64,000 nucleotides of DNA from Heliopora coerulea (GCA_030142905.1 JASJOG010000021.1:558001-622000); one strand, 5' to 3'; shown: positions 34,202 to 48,900, counted from the first letter of the stretch. Numbers and translations: made by a program. Notes: generated by a model not told the origin, from the sequence alone.

Positions 34202-36873
34202 GTTGTTGTTGTTGTTGTTTTTCCACACAGTCCATTTAAATGTACTGGATTAAAACTAAGAGCAAGTTGCGACCCGCAACCTAAGGTCCTAGAGTTATAT
34301 CTCTTTCATGTCCATTACTCTTCGAATGATGATGATTATTTCTGTACAGAGCCCACGTCTATGGGCCAGATCCTAAAGATACCAACACTTATCCTTTGTT
34401 ATAGTCTACTCTACTTGCACCACTCCAGACATAATCTTCCTTAAGATAGTTTCACTCTCCATTAGTACGGTCTTTTGCATTTCTCTTACTATCCATTGCT
34501 GTCGAGATTTCCCTTTTATCAGCTTTTTAACTTTTTCTTCCAGTTTCTCCATTCCTCTATCTATGGTAACTGTTGGTATTTTTGCAATTTTTCCCTCCGT
34601 TTCTCTGCGATATTCGCCTCCACAGGGCAGGCCATATCAACTATCCAAATTGTACATTGAAATTTATATTTTGGAAGTGTGAGAGCTTAAAGATATCTTG
34701 AAACAATAGATGAACGATCGTCAAGCTCTATACTCAGAAAAACGATTTCTGAGCTCCAGACCGGGGATCAAACCTGTAACCTTCTGATGACCGGTGAGAC
34801 GCTCTAACCATTTAGCTACCAATTAAATGGGCTCAGGTTCCCAGTCTTAGGCAATAATGCAGATCTTCCCCATGCAATCCATTCTGGTATCTTTCTCATA
34901 TCTTGCTTTCATGTCTGCACTGTTTTACACAATGAATTCCAGGTTCCTATAAACTTTTTCCATTAGTAGTTTTGGATGGCATCTATTCCTGGAGAGGTCC
35001 AGTTCTTTCGTTTCTTCAACACCTTACCAATGTCATGTTACCCTAAACTCTTCTACATAATGAATTTTGTCCTTTAACTGCTCCTCTGTTTCAAGCATGC
35101 CATCTATGGTTGTTCTTTTTGTTGTTCTTTCTGGTTCATCTTCCGAAAAATATCTTCCTTCATTTTCTCTAAACCTTGTATTACTATGAACCTTTCTACC
35201 TCTCCTGATCATCTTTTCTAACAGCACTCTGCTATATCGTAACTCATCCAGCCATTCCTCTTTTGCATCTCCAAGCTCTTGATCTGTCAATTGCTGACTT
35301 CTTATTTTTGCCTTTAGATCTTTCAAGATATCCTTCTCTTTCTTCGTAGCTTTCCTATATTTTTTTTGTCTGAAAAGCTCGTTTCCAGTTCTAGCTATCA
35401 ACTAGCGTAGTTCTTTCATCTTGTTCTTTAGTTTCCGTTCACGTCTATTACCCCCACTTGCTTTCTTCTTCCACTTTTTTTCCTTAATTTTCATGATCAT
35501 AGCTATTGTTTTTCCCATTGCATACACTGCATCAGTTATCATTGTTATTTCATTAACATTTCTAGGTATTTCTCAAGAGTTCGATTCGAGCTTCGTTCCA
35601 CCGGTGTCGTCATTTTTAATTTCAGTCTTTCTCTCGGTTCTATTTTACAGATTGACGTCTGCCCAATTTCCTTCAGTTGTTTGAGAAATTCATTTTCCAG
35701 CTCAGCATCTCCCTCCTCTAAATCTGTTACATTATCTCTACAGGTGCCATCATCTCCCACTCCTGCATCTCCCTCTCGGCACTCTTCGTTAAGACGCAGA
35801 CCTCCAGTTACTCTGCTCTCCTCCTGAACATTTACTACCTGATCTCGTGGTTCCTCCACCATTGTTAGTTCTTTAATCTCCGGCTCCATTTTAAATCTGG
35901 CAGCATTGGCTCTCAATGTCTGTGAGTTTATCCTACTATATTCGGGAAATTCTTCATCCCATCTTTCTTTCACTGTCATCATGAATCCTCGCCCTCTTTC
36001 TCTTTCTTCCGTGTTGATCTCTGCTAGTCTTACTTTCATTACCGTCAACCATTTTAGGTTATCTACTTCTTACAATTCTGTGGCCGTACTACGATGAAAC
36101 TCCATAGTTCCTATCTGGTTGTTAGATACTTCCCTCAACAACGTTATAGCTCTCATTATATCCGGCTCATTTTTGAATCTAGTTGCATTATCCTTCAGGT
36201 TTTGCTTAGAAATCGATTTTCTTCCAGGAAATTCAGCATCGTACCTTTGTTTAATCCGTCGCATGAAACCTCTTCCTATCTCTCGTTCTTCTAAATCTAT
36301 CTGTACTAACCGTACTTTCTCATTATCTTGCCATGTAGAGTTAACACTACGTGTTTCAGCTGTTTTGGGGGTACTTCTTGTGAGTCAGCAGATCTTGCAT
36401 CTACCACTGTTTGACTCGAAGTGCCCGGATGTTCGCTATAGGTATGGTTTTGATTATTTTGATCAATATTATCCATATAGTTCCAAAATTTAAGTTTTCA
36501 CGGGAATATCGGTCCATCCAACGGAGCCCGGTACGAAGGATAAGGCTTTTACTCTACAGGATCGCCAGTTCTGTGAGGCATCGTTAACGACCACATAACG
36601 CAGCGGCCATTCAGCCATCAGCACGATGTACACTAACCTTGGGTTGCGCCTACTTGACCTATAGGTGGGGGTTTGAAGTTAGAGTTTCCTTCCCTTAGGT
36701 AGGCTGACATCCAACGCCAAGGACCCTACCTGCCCTGATTTGCTGTAACCCTAGCATGGGGGGCTTTGGGTTGCTAACACTTGCCCAAGGCGCTACCCTA
36801 AACTCGTGGAAGGCCCGGAGCGTTTTACTCTTCTCGTAGCAGACGCATTCCAACTGGGTCTACCCCACGGCCC

Positions 36874-36921
<48 letters not shown>

Positions 36922-39900
36922 TTAACTATTATTATTGCCTTATCCTCACAGAGAACATAAATGCCCACTGGTAAATGATCTTAGTATAAATTAGATATCA
37001 AGACAAGTCTCTTGTCCTTAGGTATCTAAAACTTATCGAATTATTCTCGCCGTTCCTACTAAAGATACTTTCTGCAAGAGGTGTGTACAGCAGTTAATAT
37101 CGATCTGTTCCAACCATTTTCTATGGTGCATTCCAATTGTTTGCAGGGTTCCAATTATCACCGGTATAATCTTTACTTCTCTGAGATTCTACAATCGTTT
37201 TACTTATCGTCTCAAATCTTGTTACACATCAATCTTCTGCTCCTCTTTCTTCACAATCCTTGTGCTGAAGTGACAAGCAATATCTATCAACAGACATGAC
37301 CGCCTAAATATATTCACTACAACAATATCTGGTCTATTATGATCCAACTTGTCGTCCGTTTGTATCGGAAAGTCCCATAATAACTTGACTTCATCTGTTT
37401 CAATCACTTTCTCAGGTGTATGTTTATACGATGACTCCTCGGAGGGAATACCTGCCTTCTTGCATAATTTCCAGTGTACCACTTTTGGTACTTGATCATG
37501 TCTCCATTCCTTGTAATATCTTTGCCCCAACATTTGGCACTCGGTTATATGCGCCGCGGTTTCCTCTGCACTACCACAAATCCTGCAGCTATTTGCCACG
37601 TTCTCCTTATACACTGAATGTTCTATTGAATTGGTTGCGATTGCAAACTCTTGTGCTGTAAATATTGTGCTCTCTGTTTCTTTCTTCTATCCCGAATAAC
37701 GAAGCCACTCCCAATTTTTCTCTTGATCCATATCATCATTTACTGCTGTCATAAACCGGCCGTGGAGTGCTTTCTCATGCTACGGTCGTTGTTGGTTTTC
37801 TTTATTCTCTTTCCTTATTATTATTATTATTACTATTATTATTATCCAATATCGCAGCACATTTTATTATTATTATTGTTTTTCCACACAGTCCACTTAA
37901 ATAAACTGGAATAAAACTAGGAGCAAGTTGCTACCCGCAACCTAAGGTCCTAGAGTTATATGTCCATGTCCATAACCCTTCGTATGATTCTTGCTGTTCC
38001 AAGTAATACTGTCTTTTGCAGCATTTCAACTGGTATTACAGTCCCAATCTTTTCCAAAACCCATCAAGTCTTTTTGATACCGTTCCAAGGGCACCAACAA
38101 CTATTGGTATGACTTCCACTTGATTTAACGTCCACATTCTTGATAATTCCATTTTCAAATCCTATTATTATTATTATTACCATTATTATCATTATTATTA
38201 TTGTTATTGTCTAATGTCAAATCCTCATCACAAATCGTATCATTTGATCTCAGCGTTCAAGTTCCTAACGAAGGATTCAGGCACTTCCAGCGACGGCAGT
38301 CTTCTGAACTTGTCCGAAACTACGATTCACATAACCTTAGGTGTCTGAAGTTCTCCTTAAATTCTTGGACGAGGCGAAAAGGTAAACGTTCTTAAGTAAC
38401 GAGGTGTTTCCATTTAAGCCCATTTTGCTAACCGTTACCTTGCAACTCTGGCTCCGGCTCACAAACAATCCAGGCCTTTCGAATTTCCCTTTTTGTATGC
38501 TGATAGTTGTGCCTTTTCCCTTTTCCTTTTTTTTTTGTCTCTCTAATGTCGAATGAACACGCAATATCGATGATTAAACTCATCTCAGCGACTTCTCAAA
38601 TATAGTAATATCATGTCTGTTTTGATGCCAGGGATGATTTGCTTTAATTTTGTAAACCCGTAATAACCTTACTTGATCATTTTCCTTAAGTCTCAGGGAA
38701 ATGGGGGATGGCATTATTATGTATAAATACGTATTATTATAAATATTACTATTATTATCATTAATCAATATCGCAGCACACTTTCCAAAGGAAGTGGCGA
38801 GGGGTCTTGGCCTCCAAAGGCAGCCCGTCAACAAGATTGTAGCCGACAAAGGAGACAATGTACCTTCTAGGATACTCATGGAGATATTTCAAATTTTACC
38901 AATAAGGATTTTAACATCCATGCACTCAGTCCAGTGACTGCCTGCCAACAAGGCTCGACAGGATAAGGTCATACTGACGACTAGTTCCTAGAAATACTCC
39001 CCCATAGCGAATACCCATCCTGGCCTGCAAACAGCATTTACGAGAAGCAATCTCACCCAATTAAGGGCAGTTTCACTGGGCAGCTGCGAGGGTTGAGGAC
39101 TGGATATTGGTTTTGCTTTTAGACAATCCTTGTTGTTGTCCAGTATTTATGTCCTGCCCACACAGCAGTCTAAATCACTCTTACTTCAACCTCTTTGCTT
39201 TCTCCCTTTACATTTACCTTGTGTGTTGTTGATTTTATGATCTCTGGTTTGAAACGTCTGTCTTATTGTTCAACATGCCTTTCAATATTAATGTAAGCCC
39301 CAAAGAACCTACCGTATTTCCTCTAATAGACGCCTAGCCTCAAATAAACACATCCCTCTTATAAACTCCCCACCTTTTCACACGAGAATAGCCATAAACC
39401 CCTCCCTCTAATAAACGCCGCACACATCAGAGTGGCGTTTTATCAGAAAAAATACAGAAAGTGCAAGGAAAAGGATGCTACAATTGTCAGATTCATTTTT
39501 TATTTTTAAGCGGCTGAAAAATTTCATCTTGTCGATGAAGATGACGAGGAGAATATTGACGTTGAGATATAGGTTATACGTTGAAATAGCTATAGGGAAT
39601 AGACAGTGAAACGTTTCAAATCTAACTCGACCTTCTTTAATGCAAAACTACCTAGCCTATCTGCCAAATAATTTCCCTCTGACGAAACATTTCAACACAA
39701 TTTTTCGATTGTTTCATAAACGCCTCCCTCTTATAAACGCCGCATCAACTTGCTTCAAAATTTAATAAACGCCGGGGGCGTTTATTAGAGGAAATACGGT
39801 ACTTCGTCTCCAGTTTTCACTCGTTGTACTTCAAACTTGACCATGTGTTCCACTTCGAAAGACTTCGTCCTCTTGAAAGGTGTTTGGATATCTATCATCT

Positions 39901-42900
39901 GTTTTCTTCACTTTTTGCTGGCTTTATATACTCGGCGATTTATTTGTCGCATTTTGGTCATTTCAAACAAAAAATGTAACGTCGACATTTAGTGCATCTT
40001 GGTCGTATTGAGGTTGGTCTGTACGGTACAACAGCCGTACACAATGCTTCGTCCTTATGTCTAGAATTCACTCATTAGAGTCATTACGACGTATTGCAAC
40101 ATTTCCGAAAAAATCGTAAGCACGAATTTTGTTCGTATGGAACAATCTCATACGCCAGCGCTATGTTGAATTGCAAGCGACAATTGTATGGTGTCATTCG
40201 TAAGAATGATCTTTTATATGTGACAGATTCTTGGCACAACTGGGATGTTTACCTGGAGCTAGACGTCAAACTAGTCCAGTTTAGGTTGTTTACACTTCAC
40301 ACGTTTGAAAAGAGGGCTTGAATTACACTCGGCACGACTGATGCCGGTTTGGACCGTTTGGTGATGGTTTGTGAGCTAATGTAAGGCTTTGGAATGGTTT
40401 GTGAGCTAATGTAAGGCTTCCATGCATGGTATGATATAAATGTATTGGGTGAAAGTAAACTCACGTTCATCCAATCCAACTGCATTTTTACTACTCTATT
40501 TTCAAACCATCGATTGTAAATGCAAAATATTCAATAATGAACTATGCCGTCTGTAGAATGAAAGAAGTTGGTTAATGTGCCAAAGACAAATCCTCGACAT
40601 ACTTTCATGTTTTTTGACAAGTTTCAAAGGTCTTTGGCTTCTTAAAGGGATCAACAGAAAAAGAGGATATGGCTATAGGAAATAATCACTGGCACCAAAT
40701 CAAATAGTAAGTGAGATCTCTTGGACCTTCCGCTCACGACGTTCTTTATTATGGTCTTGTTTAAGATGCAAGGAGAAAAATAGCCTAATAAAATTGATTT
40801 CATTATATATGATAATCATTCTTTCAGACACAAAAACAAGAGTTAACGTAGCGACTGCTGAAGGTTATAGGTTGCATGGTTCGATTGTCTCTGGGTTTAT
40901 ATCTTTGCATGATCAACATTATTTTTATATGTTTAAGTACCAGGTACAGAGTTTAAATTCAACAGAGTGAAGAAGAAATTTATAATTATACCTATTGATA
41001 ATTCATGAAGAAAAACAAAAGAATTTAAAGTTTAATGGGCTTTGTAAGAGACTAAGTGCTATACGACAAGCACGTTGATTTACATGAACTTTTCGTGCTG
41101 CTTTCTCCATTAAAATCGTTGAAATCTTCCTCATTTTCGAAGAACATGAATGTTTATATGCATCCGTATCATATATCCGATAAAAACACCACTGCTCATA
41201 CTGTAAATAGTACTCGGAATAATTTTGGCCCCTAATTTGGCATACATTCTGCAAGATGGGGATCGTAAAAGATGTTTTGTCGCATGTCAACAAAGGTGTC
41301 GCATTGACGTCGCAATGACGTCTCATTGTCGCCGTTTTGCCAAAATATGCATACTCAGACTCCGTTTTTCATTCGGAAAGTTTACTGTTTCCTTCATTTC
41401 GGCATTTCGTTTTGTTATTGCCGAGTTTTAAATACGTTTAAAGGTCTGTTTGAAACACGTAATCGGACTCATGTACACGGTTATGCCATTTAAAAAAAGA
41501 GGTTTTATGAAATGGAATTTCCTTGATACAACGTCAAGACCATTTATCGTCGAAAACTTCCAGTTACTGCGAGCGTGGATGATATATTTATCTTACTCCC
41601 GACAAAGTTTGTATACATCAATGGTGCTAATAAATAATATATCGTGAGAAATTCCATTCAGATGGAGGAAAATATCACCAGTAAACCTATTTACATGACT
41701 AATGCACTGAAATCAAGATTTTTCCAATGTTTAAATTAAGGAAGTATGTAGCAACTCCCCGACTCTTCCTAACATAAAGCAGATGCAAAATGTGGATTTT
41801 AAATGGTTTCCCCAAGTAATTGTACCGCTCACAGCTCAAGCACAAATCGAGTTATAATCGGCTAAGTTGACACAATGTCCTCGTTAATTGAGGTAGAATC
41901 CAAATACTTTAGTAAATACGACAGAAGCTGTAAACAAGAAAATGTTCTGCTAAGAAATTTCTCGTAACCCCTCTTCTTGTTTTTCAACATTCACGAAGCA
42001 GTCACGCCCATTCACACGATACCATAGGGGCACATACTGTTCTTCTCCCTTGCGTTCGCAATTGTCTCAAGGGCGCAATTCCTGCTCATTATTCGTTTGC
42101 CAACAGCAAGTCATAAACAGCAGGCCAATTGTATAAAATCTTAATAACGATTTAATGACACTTTGGGAGGTTATATTGGAATTAAATTTAACTGCTTTAT
42201 AAAATTGCTAATCATTCCTTTAAGTTTGTGATTCTACGATTACTGAAGTTATGAAATTTCAATAAAGCAATTTAAATAATATGAGTTAGCAAGGGGCGCT
42301 AAATAGAGGCTAGGGGCTTAAAAAATTTTCATGTTCTTTAGAAATTCATGATTATATAAGTAAATATATCAACTCATAATAATACAAATATATTACACTG
42401 ACGTTTAAGTATACTGACTTTTAATTAAATGAACGTGTTTCTTCATAGAACGTCGCTTAGTGCTCATATTTCCATATTGAAATGTATCTGCTTTTTAATG
42501 AATAAAGCTACCCCATCAGGGTTGGGGCTTAATAGAGGGTGGGGACTTATTTTTTTGTTCTGTGCATCTGAACTGGGGGCTTATTAGAAGTGGTAAATAG
42601 ATCTTTATCAGGAAGATTTGGGCATCAATGGCAAGAACGTTATTAGAAGGCCGGTCAATTTCATTCCTGAGTTATTATTTTATTATATATATTAGTTTAC
42701 TAATATATATAATATATATTAGTTTCAGTATACAGAAAAATTTCCAAAGCAAATTTCATGGTTAACCATCACCACTAAAGTTAGTTAACAATCAGGTCAT
42801 GCAGTCATCATCTATTTGAGTTTTACTTAACTTGAGCAGTATTGTTTCACAGAGAAATGTTTTCCCCACGCACCACCAGAAGATAATTCTAACAATGTCT

Positions 42901-45900
42901 TGCTTGTTTCGACATGTTTACTAAGCCCATGTTTGTAAATATTTAGCAATCTCAAATAAAAAATGGTTAAATACGACTCGGATACATAATAAGACGTTTA
43001 CTTTTTCTCGCATGCTGAAGATACAGTAGCTAAACTGTGATTTCCGCACAGACTTCGTCGCCCAACACACAAATAAATAATCAAACGGTCCGCTACGTAC
43101 CTTGTCACCAACTTCCTCGTGATCAGGAAAATCGTCAGAATCGTCGGCACTTTCAATAAACTTCCAGCAAAATAAAAAATATTGATATTAATAAGTTCAG
43201 TTGTAAATTTTCGGCTTTGATAAAGCCTGGTTTCCGTATAGTTGTAATTGTTGTACTTCAGTCGGCGACTCCCTTACAACAATTGCGTTTCCATACTGTT
43301 GTAATTGTAATTTAGCCACCGATTTCCATCTAGCACTAAGGACGTCTCGGTGCAGTGACCACCGATTGATATTGAAACTACGCTAGCGGGTGGTTTGGAA
43401 AAAATTAGACCTGGGCGAGAATCCACAGCTTTGCTTCGAACACGTTGTCATAAAATATCCCTCACATTAAATGGTACAATTAAGTAGAAGGTTACTAGAA
43501 CAATACCAAAAGGTGTAGCTGCTTGCCTTAGCAAGGATTCGCAAAAAAGTCAAGGAAAAGGAAATATAAAATTATTGCTTTTTGGCCGCAAAATACAAGC
43601 CGAAGATCTTTGGAAGGTGGCTGAGTACACCCGAGCAACATCCACGAACCACTCGTCAGACTCATCATTATATAATAAAATATTATCCTATGGCTGTGTT
43701 CTTGTAAACACGTGAAGCGAACAAAAACTTTGGACGTTCATGGGTTATTTAGCATCATGTGACACTTCTGTAGTAGATAGTCGGCGACGAATATTTCCAT
43801 TAAATGTTGATTTGTCTGCGACTGTTGTAATTGTTGTAGAAGTTGAACCTGATTCAACTTCTACAACAGTCGCCGACTGATCGCCGATTGATCGCCGATG
43901 GAATTACAACAATTACGACTCGCGTTTCCATTAAGTCATAATTCTTGCAAGATGATTGTGTAAATTTTTACTGATTTGTTCATCGCCGTGGTTTAGTTTA
44001 GTTATATTAAATAATTCGCACGATTTGTTTATATCAAATAACCAAAATAATTTCTTCACACGTGGCGAGCATTATATCATTAACCAAGCAGTGGGATTCC
44101 AAAATCTCACTAGATCACTTTAAAGAAACAAAATGCTTTCTTTAATGGTTTGAATTAATGTCTATACTGGTACAATTGAATTAACTTCTATACTGGAACT
44201 CTTTCAACGACCACAATACAATGAAAGATTTTATTTTGGGCATAGTTTACACTACTCAGGCTTGAAAAGTCTTGAACGTCGTTTACAAAGCTACCGTTCG
44301 TGACCTAACGTTTCGATACACGGAACTTTGTAAACCACGTTAAGACTTTTCATGTCATAGTAGCGTCAAACCATATTTGATTCTTCATCTGGCTACTTTG
44401 GAAAATTATTCGATTTTATTTTATTAATTCAAAATGCCAACAACCAAACAACTATGATAAAATCATAACATAGCATGTCTGCACCTCTTGTTCGTACCAA
44501 GGCTTCAATTTTCTTTCCAAGGCTCCACTTTTTTGACCCTTTCGAGGGACAAAGGATTGTGCAATGCTTCCTCTTGTGCGAATTACGTCCTCTTCTCTAT
44601 CGTCTTCGATGTCTCCCTATGCAAAACGACAGGGGGTCCAAGATCGGCGAGTTAGGCCTAGCTAAGTGTACTAAACTGCTATTAAGTGTAACCTGTTCAG
44701 GAATGCTAAGACTTGTAGGATTTGTCGAAGCAAGAATTAGCCTAGTGAGTAGGATAGTAAAATTGATAATGATTACAGAAAATGTAGAAATAAGAATAAG
44801 AAGTTTACGAACAAGAAAATGAATACAAGTAATGCAAGCTAACCAAGCTGCCTTGTATTCTCATGCCTTGCGTTTCGTGTACCGAGTGGAGAAGTATATG
44901 AGGACATAAAGAGATGGACTTCAGTTAGTGGCAGCGAGAGGGGGCAGGAGCGGGCATTTGCACTCTAAGAGAAAATTTTTCCCCACAAAACGTGTATGGA
45001 ACGTGTAAGATTTATATATTTCAGTCGCCATTTATGCATCGAAAATGCATTTCAAATGAAATAATGAGGGATATTATTACAACACTATGATATTTTATAG
45101 GAGTCGTAGAAGCTGACTATTGCATTATATTAACAGCATATAAATTTAGCCGTGAATTTAGTATATTTACCTGGAGGCTTTTCCGCCCCCCTTAGAAATC
45201 CTGTTTTCCCTCGTTTGCCCCCCGGAGTAGTAATTCTGGAGCCGCCACTGACTGCAGTTTAACATTTCACACACTGCTATCCAGTTACTTTATCTGTCGT
45301 ATCTTCAATAATGAAAAAGTCAGTCTCTATATTACAGGGCATGCGTTCTCGTGCATTGTGTTTCGTGTACCAAACCCATACAAATATTTTATTACCCTTA
45401 CTTTATCATCATCTACAGCACTGCAAGAGTTGCCAGTCTCGTCACTCTCTTCTCCATCACTGTTTTGCATCTGATCTAAATTGACCACAGAAGTAATTCC
45501 AGCACAAGTAAATTAACAATCAACTAATCAGGCATTCCTGAGTTCCAATTCCTTTGCAGTTTCAATTTGCGGTTTGTTGGGGAAAGTCATCTACTAGTTA
45601 CCTAACTATCAAACGAATCCGTATTTAAGGAGTGAGTCAGATTGAAAGTTGTCAAGGTTTTATGCTAATTGACGAAATATGCTAATTGCTTTGCAAATTT
45701 AAAGGACACGAGCAATATATTTATATTTCTATCTCAATTTGAGTTACTCTCGAGTATGATAATGAAACGTCAGTTTTCATCTCCACTGTCTTTTTCTCAC
45801 AAAAACATTAGTTATCCGCCATTTTGTCTAGGGTCTTTTTGCTGACACCACAACCAGGGTCCAGTTTCACACTCCACGTTAGGTCTTTTCATGTGTTCTG

Positions 45901-48900
45901 TTTACGAATGTTCAAGTCATAATCTAAATAGTGCAGACAACTGCTGCACTTTTAGATATCTCACACAAAGATAATTACCCTAAGTACGCATTTACCCTGG
46001 TTGTGACGTCATACCAGGACCTCCCTTTAAATTTCAAGATGGTGCAGTGCTGCAATATCACAGTCTCATAGAGTTCAATTTACACACCAGCCACAAACGT
46101 TCTTGGGGAGAAAATCTCATTTCTGTGAACGACTGGAAGAAAGTTTGAAGAAATTGAAATAGTAATTCAACTTTTAGGCGACCAATAGCGTCGTATACGA
46201 CCCTACGTTTGCTTCTTCGGCTTTTCATCTGTAACAAATTGGCAAATCAAGTGACCAAGTGCAATTTTGTATCTGATAGTCATAACATTGTCAAAAAAAA
46301 TGATCGAACAAGCAAGCAAAAAGAGCTCCCGTTCCTACTCCTCCTCTCTACCCTTACTAGGGTAGAGTATGTTCACAACAGCAGTCTCCCCGGAGTCCCA
46401 CCCACACCGGTCCACTTGCATGTGGGCTCTTAGTTGGTCGATTCGTTACTTTTTGGTTTATAATCTCCAACCAATCCGGTTGCCTTCCAGGTGGGAGGCG
46501 TCCTTCTGTCTTCAATGAAGATATCACGCACAATCGCATACTAAGTGAATTGCCCCCCTCCTAAATAATCGGTCGCTTAAATGGTTGATACATGCTTAAC
46601 ATTTTAGATTTAGAAATGTGAGTTTGGATATATGTTGAGATAGGCGAACGATCATCAAGCTCCCTACTCCGAAAAACGATTTCTGAGCCCCAGACGGGGA
46701 TCGAACCCGCAACCTTCTGATGACCGGTGAGACGCTCTAACCATTGAGCTACTAAGACTCAGATGGCGAGCTAAGGTGCAAGTTCGACATATATGTGCGA
46801 CCAAAGCGAAAGCCACTATATATTGATAATGGTTGATACAATTTCTAAAATTGTATCCCACCAAACTACTCAGATTACATAAATTCATTGGTTTTTATGC
46901 CCTGAGCATCTACACGAAAATGTTCGTAGGGAAAAAGGCAGCATATAAAATCAGTTTCTAATGCAGCTTTTGCTGTTGCTGGTACTGTTAAGTGTTGTTG
47001 CTACTGTTGCTGTTTAGTGTTGTTGTTGCTGTTGCTGTTGCTGTTGTTCCTGCTGCTGTTGCTATACTATTGCTGCTGCTACTGTAACTGTTACTATTTC
47101 CGTTGCTGTTGCTACTGTTGTTGCAGTTCTTGTTACAGTTAATGTTCCTGTTCCTGTTCCTGTTCCAGCTACTGCTATTGCTATTGCTACTGCTGCTGCT
47201 GCTGTTACTGTTAATGTTGCCTGTTACCGTTACTGTTACTACTTCCGTTGCTATTGCTGTTGCTGCTGCTGTCGCTGTTACTGTTCATGCTACCTGTCAC
47301 TGTCACTGTTAATGTAACCTGTCACTTCTGCTTTTACTCATACTGTTACCGTTAATGTCACTATTGTTGTTGCCTCCGCTTCTGTTACTGTTTTAGTTCT
47401 CACTATTACTCCCTCCTACCTTAATGGTTCGCTCAAATATAGCTGGCGGACTAACCTACAAACAAAATTTGATAAGTGCGATCAATCTTACCTTTTTCGT
47501 CTGATGATTGAGGCAGAAGGTGACAAGTAACAAAATACTTTCGTTCTTTTTTACTATATGTTTTCTGTAGAGGAACGACTGGCTTTGACTGAAAATTAAA
47601 GAGGACAATAGCAGTTAAAACGTTAACTGCAAACGCTAGACCAGACTAGCGAAATATTAAAAAAAAGTAAAAAGACGCGGTTTCTAACTGGAATGGCGGC
47701 TGCTTACTTGATTTTCGGATAACCACAAAGCTTTTAAATTCTTTAAGCCAAGAAATGCAAACGGAAGAGAAGTCAACCTAAAATATAAAAGAGTAAACAT
47801 GGTTAGAGAAGTGGTTATCCAAAAAGCTTTAAGACCAGGGCTGACAAAATATTTGCTGTTGGCATGGTTGTTGCACACGTGTCTTTCACCTTTGCGACTG
47901 GAGTTCGATTACGGCTTTATGTAGCTCTCTGATTTAAGTTACCCTAGTCACATGAGAAAAGACTGTAGTGCGGTTTGATCCTACCCACTAGCGCAGGTTT
48001 TCTTTGGGTACTCTGGTTTCCTCCTATAGTAACACTGGACCTATGAGAGGTATCCCTTATTGGACCGCTAGGGAGAACAGCTTATATGGCTATCCAGTAT
48101 ATAAAAAAACACTTTAAAATACGATCAGAAAAAAATATAAAGAACCTCAATTTAGATCCTTAATATCACCTGCATATTTATGATTGTTTTTTCGCAAAAA
48201 TAAAGTTATCTGTTAAGTGTGCAAGTCTCTGCCGTTAATCTCTACGTATTCATTGCGACATGTTGAGGCGCATGCAAACAATTAAAAACTAAAATTTTCT
48301 TTTGAAAAGTTCTAAGATTTTGAGCCTTTAAAAACACAATATTCATGATCTGAGTGACAATTTCATATGAGCATAGTGTGCAAACCAAAATCTTTTGCAG
48401 TGATTGAGTCAAAGAAATGTTTTTCCTCCAAAAGGAACTTTATACTCGCCCTTTCTTGGCAAAGCATTATTCTTAACATTGGTCCGAACCAATTTTAAAA
48501 ATAAAAAAATTAATTCTTATTGTTACAGAACGCAGACAAGAGGAAAACGCCATTTACTATGCTTCAGATGAGATCACATAGTGCAATATTAAAGGAATTG
48601 TTGCAGTAATTACTAGATTGCATGAATGTCGAGATTTTAAGGCGCTGGGCAACTTTAAGATTGGAGCAGAGTAAGCATGAAAAGGTACATTGCACGTTCA
48701 CATCAGTGAGGTCGTACCACGTTTGGACTGGATTTACATTGCGAATGCGCCGATGTGAACGCAACTGGATTGAATTTGGGCTCGTTTCGAATCCACCTTT
48801 TTGGGGTGGTCCGAGAGAGGACTAAAATGGGATTTACTCAAGCATGAAATCAGTTGGACTGGCTTTGGATTCCAAATATAGTCTTATCAGCAACATTTCG

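Larger units (their letters stand above)
28726..43100. other. LAP intron 16 (14.4 kb), mobile-element rich
   Basis: The largest intron of the gene, separating the acidic linker from the disordered exon. It holds SINEs (30.1 and 34.7 kb), the inverted tRNA-like pair (31.2-31.5 kb), the RLE retroelement nest (34-39 kb) and a TIR element (39.3-39.8 kb). Stretches 28.8-30.0, 31.6-33.9 and 39.9-43.1 kb show no gene; 42.66-42.73 kb is an AT-rich palindrome. Confidence 0.6.
45476..47491. other. LAP intron 14
   Basis: It holds a SINE at 46600-46830 and a trinucleotide-like tract at 46970-47400. No exon recognised. Confidence 0.5.

Noticed and set aside
33926..34444. 172-codon plus-strand frame with Leu and Ile runs
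   Set aside because: Crosses two TTA repeats and the antisense of a retroelement 3' end.
44475..44822. 115-codon plus-strand frame
   Set aside because: No recognisable motif, in an intron, composition like non-coding sequence.
47103..47312. Poly-Leu frame
   Set aside because: Part of the GTTGCT repeat.
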